Part shown: positions 61,687-64,000 of the stretch, one piece after another
Position numbering within the stretch: position 1 is the first letter of the stretch
Layout: every line of letters begins with the position of its first letter
Assembly: GCA_018004935.1 (NCBI GenBank)
Contig: JAGNBF010000013.1
Coordinates: forward strand, 1 to 64,000
DNA: 64,000 nucleotides
Direction of reading: 5' to 3'
Origin: Chloroflexota bacterium
Lineage (GTDB): Bacteria > Chloroflexota > Anaerolineae > Promineifilales > Promineifilaceae
Notes under the pieces: generated by a model
Seen by the model: the letters and a program-made list of their open reading frames with translations, nothing else
The model's database searches: none
Told to the model about the DNA's origin: nothing
Program-made: the position numbers and the translations under genes

Positions 61687-64000
61687 TTAGACCAGGTTGT
61701 GCTGTTGAGCCACCGCGGCCGCGGCCGTGCGCGTGTGTACATCCAGTTTGGCTAGAATGGCGGAGACGTGGTGATCGACTGTTTTGGGGGAGAGATGGAG
61801 CCGGGCGGCGATCTCGCTGTTGGTCAGCTCTTGGGCCAGCAGGGTGAGGATGTCCCGCTGGCGGCTGGTCAGGCCAAACGGGTTTTCGCGGGTAGAGGGG
61901 CGGGGGCCACGGGGCACATTGGGGACACCCGCCTGGCGCAGTTTTTGCCGTAGGGCTTCGGCTGAGGGTTTGGCTCCCAGGTGGTCGAAGATGTCCAGGG
62001 CCTGGAGTTGAGCCGGGGTGTCACCATCGGCCAGGGCGCGGGCTTGTTCGTAGGGACAACCCATTTCTGCCCACGCGGCCGCGGCCGCAGACCAATCACC
62101 CTGGATTTGCAGAGCATACGGTGGGGCCGCCCAGTCAGGTAACATAACCATCTCCCCAGCCCGCCATTGCCAGAAAGCCAGTTCGCCAACGGCCCAGGGG
62201 TGTTTTTGGCGGATTGCCCGGTCATACACCAACCGTGCTTCCGCCAAGGTGCGCCCTTTGTCACCCGCCAGCCAGGCCGCCTCGGCCCGTGCCGCCCGGA
62301 TGCACCATTCTCGCTGGCGGTAGCCCAGCTTGAATAACAAATCTAGCGACTCATCCAGGGCTACATCCGCATCTGCTTCCCCCCGCCGCGCCCGTAGCCG
62401 TCCCAAAACGATGAGCGCCGGGCCGCGACTGCCGATAGAGGTGCCGGGTAGTTCCAACACCGCCTTGACATCATCCATCGCCGCCGCCCATCGCCCCATA
62501 TCCAGATGCCACTGGGCACGCCAGGCCAGGGCAAACAGGCGGGTCGAGGCTAAATCTCGCGCCCCCATATAAGCTAAGCCCTTTTCAAAACAGGCTTCGG
62601 CCTGGGGGAAGAGGTGAAATTCTACATAGGCGGAACCGAGATTAGAGTAGGTGTTGGCTGAACGGATAGATTGATCCAGGCGGAGGGCCAGAGCCAGACT
62701 TTCTTCCAGATAGGCGAGGCCTTTAACGTGATCCAGATGTAGCCAGCACAAGCCTAAGGTCTCATACAGGCGAGGGAACAGGGTCTCATCTTCCAGATGT
62801 TGGGCCAGGGCCAGGTTTTTCTCGGCCATTTGGGTGCCACGAGCATTATCGAGCGTTGCCAGATGGAGCAGGGCCTGGGAATTGTAAACAATAGCCAGTT
62901 CCCGGTTAGGGGGTAACGCTTCTAGCAGGGCGATGGCCTCGTTGTTGACCTGTTCCGCCTGCTCATTTTCGCCTGTCAGATGGAGCAAAAGGGCGAGGTG
63001 GCCCAGACTCTCGCCACATTTGAGCCAATTACCCGCCTCGCGCCACAGATCAGCGGCCTGGCGGCGCAAATTGATGGCCTGCGGCCGCCTATCCAGGGCA
63101 TCACATACCACTGAGTAGTCGGTGAGGATGGGGGCTTGTTCGGCGGGGGGGAGTTGGGGTAGATAGCGGTAGAGCAGGCCATAGAGCGCGGCCGCGGAGC
63201 GGATAGCTCCTCCGGCGCGGGCTTGTTGGGCGGCGGTGGGGGTGTAGGTGAGAACGGCGGTGGCTTCGTTTGCGGCCGCCGCGTGGTGGGCCAGTCGAGC
63301 CAGATCGTGTTGGGTAGCCGGGTGGGTTTGCAACCCGGCCAATACCTGACGATGCCAGGCCGTTTTTTGGTGGGTGGGTACAAAGGCCAGAACGGCCTGC
63401 CAGATCAGTTCGTGGCGGAAGGCGAACAATGTCCCTTGCTCCAGCAACAGCCCTTGCGCCAGGAGTTCGTCTGCGGCCGCGTGGTCGTTGCCCGTCAATT
63501 GGCCCCACAACCAGGGTTCCAGGCGTGGGCCGATGATCGCGGCCGCGGAGAGTGCCGTTTGGGCCGCCGGGGAAAGCCGGGTTAAGCGGGCTAATACTGC
63601 ATCCTGCACCGTTGGTGGCAGGGCGTTGCCTTCGTTGGCTAACACCTCGGTCACAAAAAACGGGTTGCCACCGGTCTGGTGGTGGAGCGCGGCCGCGTCC
63701 AGCCCCCGGTCGCCAATAAGGTGATGAACAGCTTTTTCGCTGATGGGGGCGAGGGGCAAGCGACGGGTGATGGGTAAAGGAGACAGGTCGCCCAGAACGG
63801 AGCGCAAGGGGTGACGTTGACCCAACTCATCATCCCGGTAGGTCAATATCAGCAGGGCATGGGTGCGGTTAAGGCGTCGGCCCAGGTAAAGAATCAGGTC
63901 AAGGGTGGCTTCATCGGCCCAGTGGACATCTTCAAAAACGGCGATGACGGGGTGGCCTTGTAGTTCGGCCAGGAAGGTAGAAAATAGGATGGCGTTGGTC
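61687..64000 (-). CDS. LuxR-family ATP-dependent transcriptional regulator (5' part outside the window)
   Basis: At least 770 residues; the frame stays open to the window end, so the N-terminus and Walker A are missing. The visible start contains Walker B (VIAVFEDVHWADEATLDLIL) of an AAA_16/MalT-like ATPase. A long TPR-like helical region follows. The last 65 residues form a LuxR-type helix-turn-helix (LTSRQRDILTLLAQELTNSE, then AARLHLSPKTVDHHVSAILA). These MalT/LAL-type regulators activate genes in response to a ligand. It may control the cargo gene downstream. The GCGGCCGC octamer occurs nine times. Confidence 0.85.
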   Translation of the reverse strand, partial: TNAILFSTFLAELQGHPVIAVFEDVHWADEATLDLILYLGRRLNRTHALLILTYRDDELGQRHPLRSVLGDLSPLPITRRLPLAPISEKAVHHLIGDRGLDAAALHHQTGGNPFFVTEVLANEGNALPPTVQDAVLARLTRLSPAAQTALSAAAIIGPRLEPWLWGQLTGNDHAAADELLAQGLLLEQGTLFAFRHELIWQAVLAFVPTHQKTAWHRQVLAGLQTHPATQHDLARLAHHAAAANEATAVLTYTPTAAQQARAGGAIRSAAALYGLLYRYLPQLPPAEQAPILTDYSVVCDALDRRPQAINLRRQAADLWREAGNWLKCGESLGHLALLLHLTGENEQAEQVNNEAIALLEALPPNRELAIVYNSQALLHLATLDNARGTQMAEKNLALAQHLEDETLFPRLYETLGLCWLHLDHVKGLAYLEESLALALRLDQSIRSANTYSNLGSAYVEFHLFPQAEACFEKGLAYMGARDLASTRLFALAWRAQWHLDMGRWAAAMDDVKAVLELPGTSIGSRGPALIVLGRLRARRGEADADVALDESLDLLFKLGYRQREWCIRAARAEAAWLAGDKGRTLAEARLVYDRAIRQKHPWAVGELAFWQWRAGEMVMLPDWAAPPYALQIQGDWSAAAAAWAEMGCPYEQARALADGDTPAQLQALDIFDHLGAKPSAEALRQKLRQAGVPNVPRGPRPSTRENPFGLTSRQRDILTLLAQELTNSEIAARLHLSPKTVDHHVSAILAKLDVHTRTAAAAVAQQHNLV

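Overview
The window reads as a chromosomal segment of a mid-GC (roughly 55 %) bacterium, most likely a member of the Chloroflexota near Anaerolineae. The lineage is inferred from gene content: a sortase with an adjacent LPxSG substrate, several GT39-type glycosyltransferases, a YfhO-like giant membrane protein, a ChlI-like AAA protein without its partner, YtxH and Trm112 proteins, and long LuxR/ATPase/TPR regulators. No rRNA, tRNA, CRISPR array, transposase or prophage was found.

Layout. 0-6 kb: site-2 protease, HEAT-repeat protein, AEC transporter, rlmN, HAD phosphatase. 6.6-11.1 kb: GT39 enzyme and YfhO-like protein. 11.2-13.9 kb: a three-module serine-metabolism fusion. 14-18.4 kb: GNAT, response regulator, Trm112, DtxR regulator, quinone-oxidoreductase-like protein. 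18.4-21.1 kb: sortase and substrate, sirtuin. 21.6-26.2 kb: glycosyltransferases, orphan ABC ATPase, lipoprotein. 26.3-34.1 kb: OmpR regulator, membrane proteins, methyltransferase, O-antigen-ligase-like protein, YtxH. 34.4-42.1 kb: RelA-type synthetase, ABC exporter, thioesterase, ChlI-like AAA. 42.4-48.4 kb: acpP, GAF histidine kinase, membrane proteins, GT39. 48.6-54.6 kb: GMC oxidoreductase, Uma2 pair with gene remnants, and mnmA and iscS (sulfur transfer to tRNA) separated by a toxin-antitoxin-like pair. 54.8-56.7 kb: AT-rich ATPase/TOPRIM-like pair, a probable acquired defence module. 56.9-64 kb: YgjP peptidase, GNAT, an unknown, a probable injection-system cargo peptidase, and a LuxR regulator cut by the window end.

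Two global properties stand out. First, the palindromic octamer GCGGCCGC occurs about 126 times (hand count; about 2 expected from base composition), nearly always inside genes on both strands and in three reading frames. This resembles cyanobacterial HIP1 with a different core. The longest gap coincides with the AT-rich defence-like pair. Second, the intergenic DNA (about 17 % of the window) is built from about ten families of short inverted repeats. Some supply Shine-Dalgarno sequences to neighbouring genes, and one keeps a hairpin through compensatory changes.
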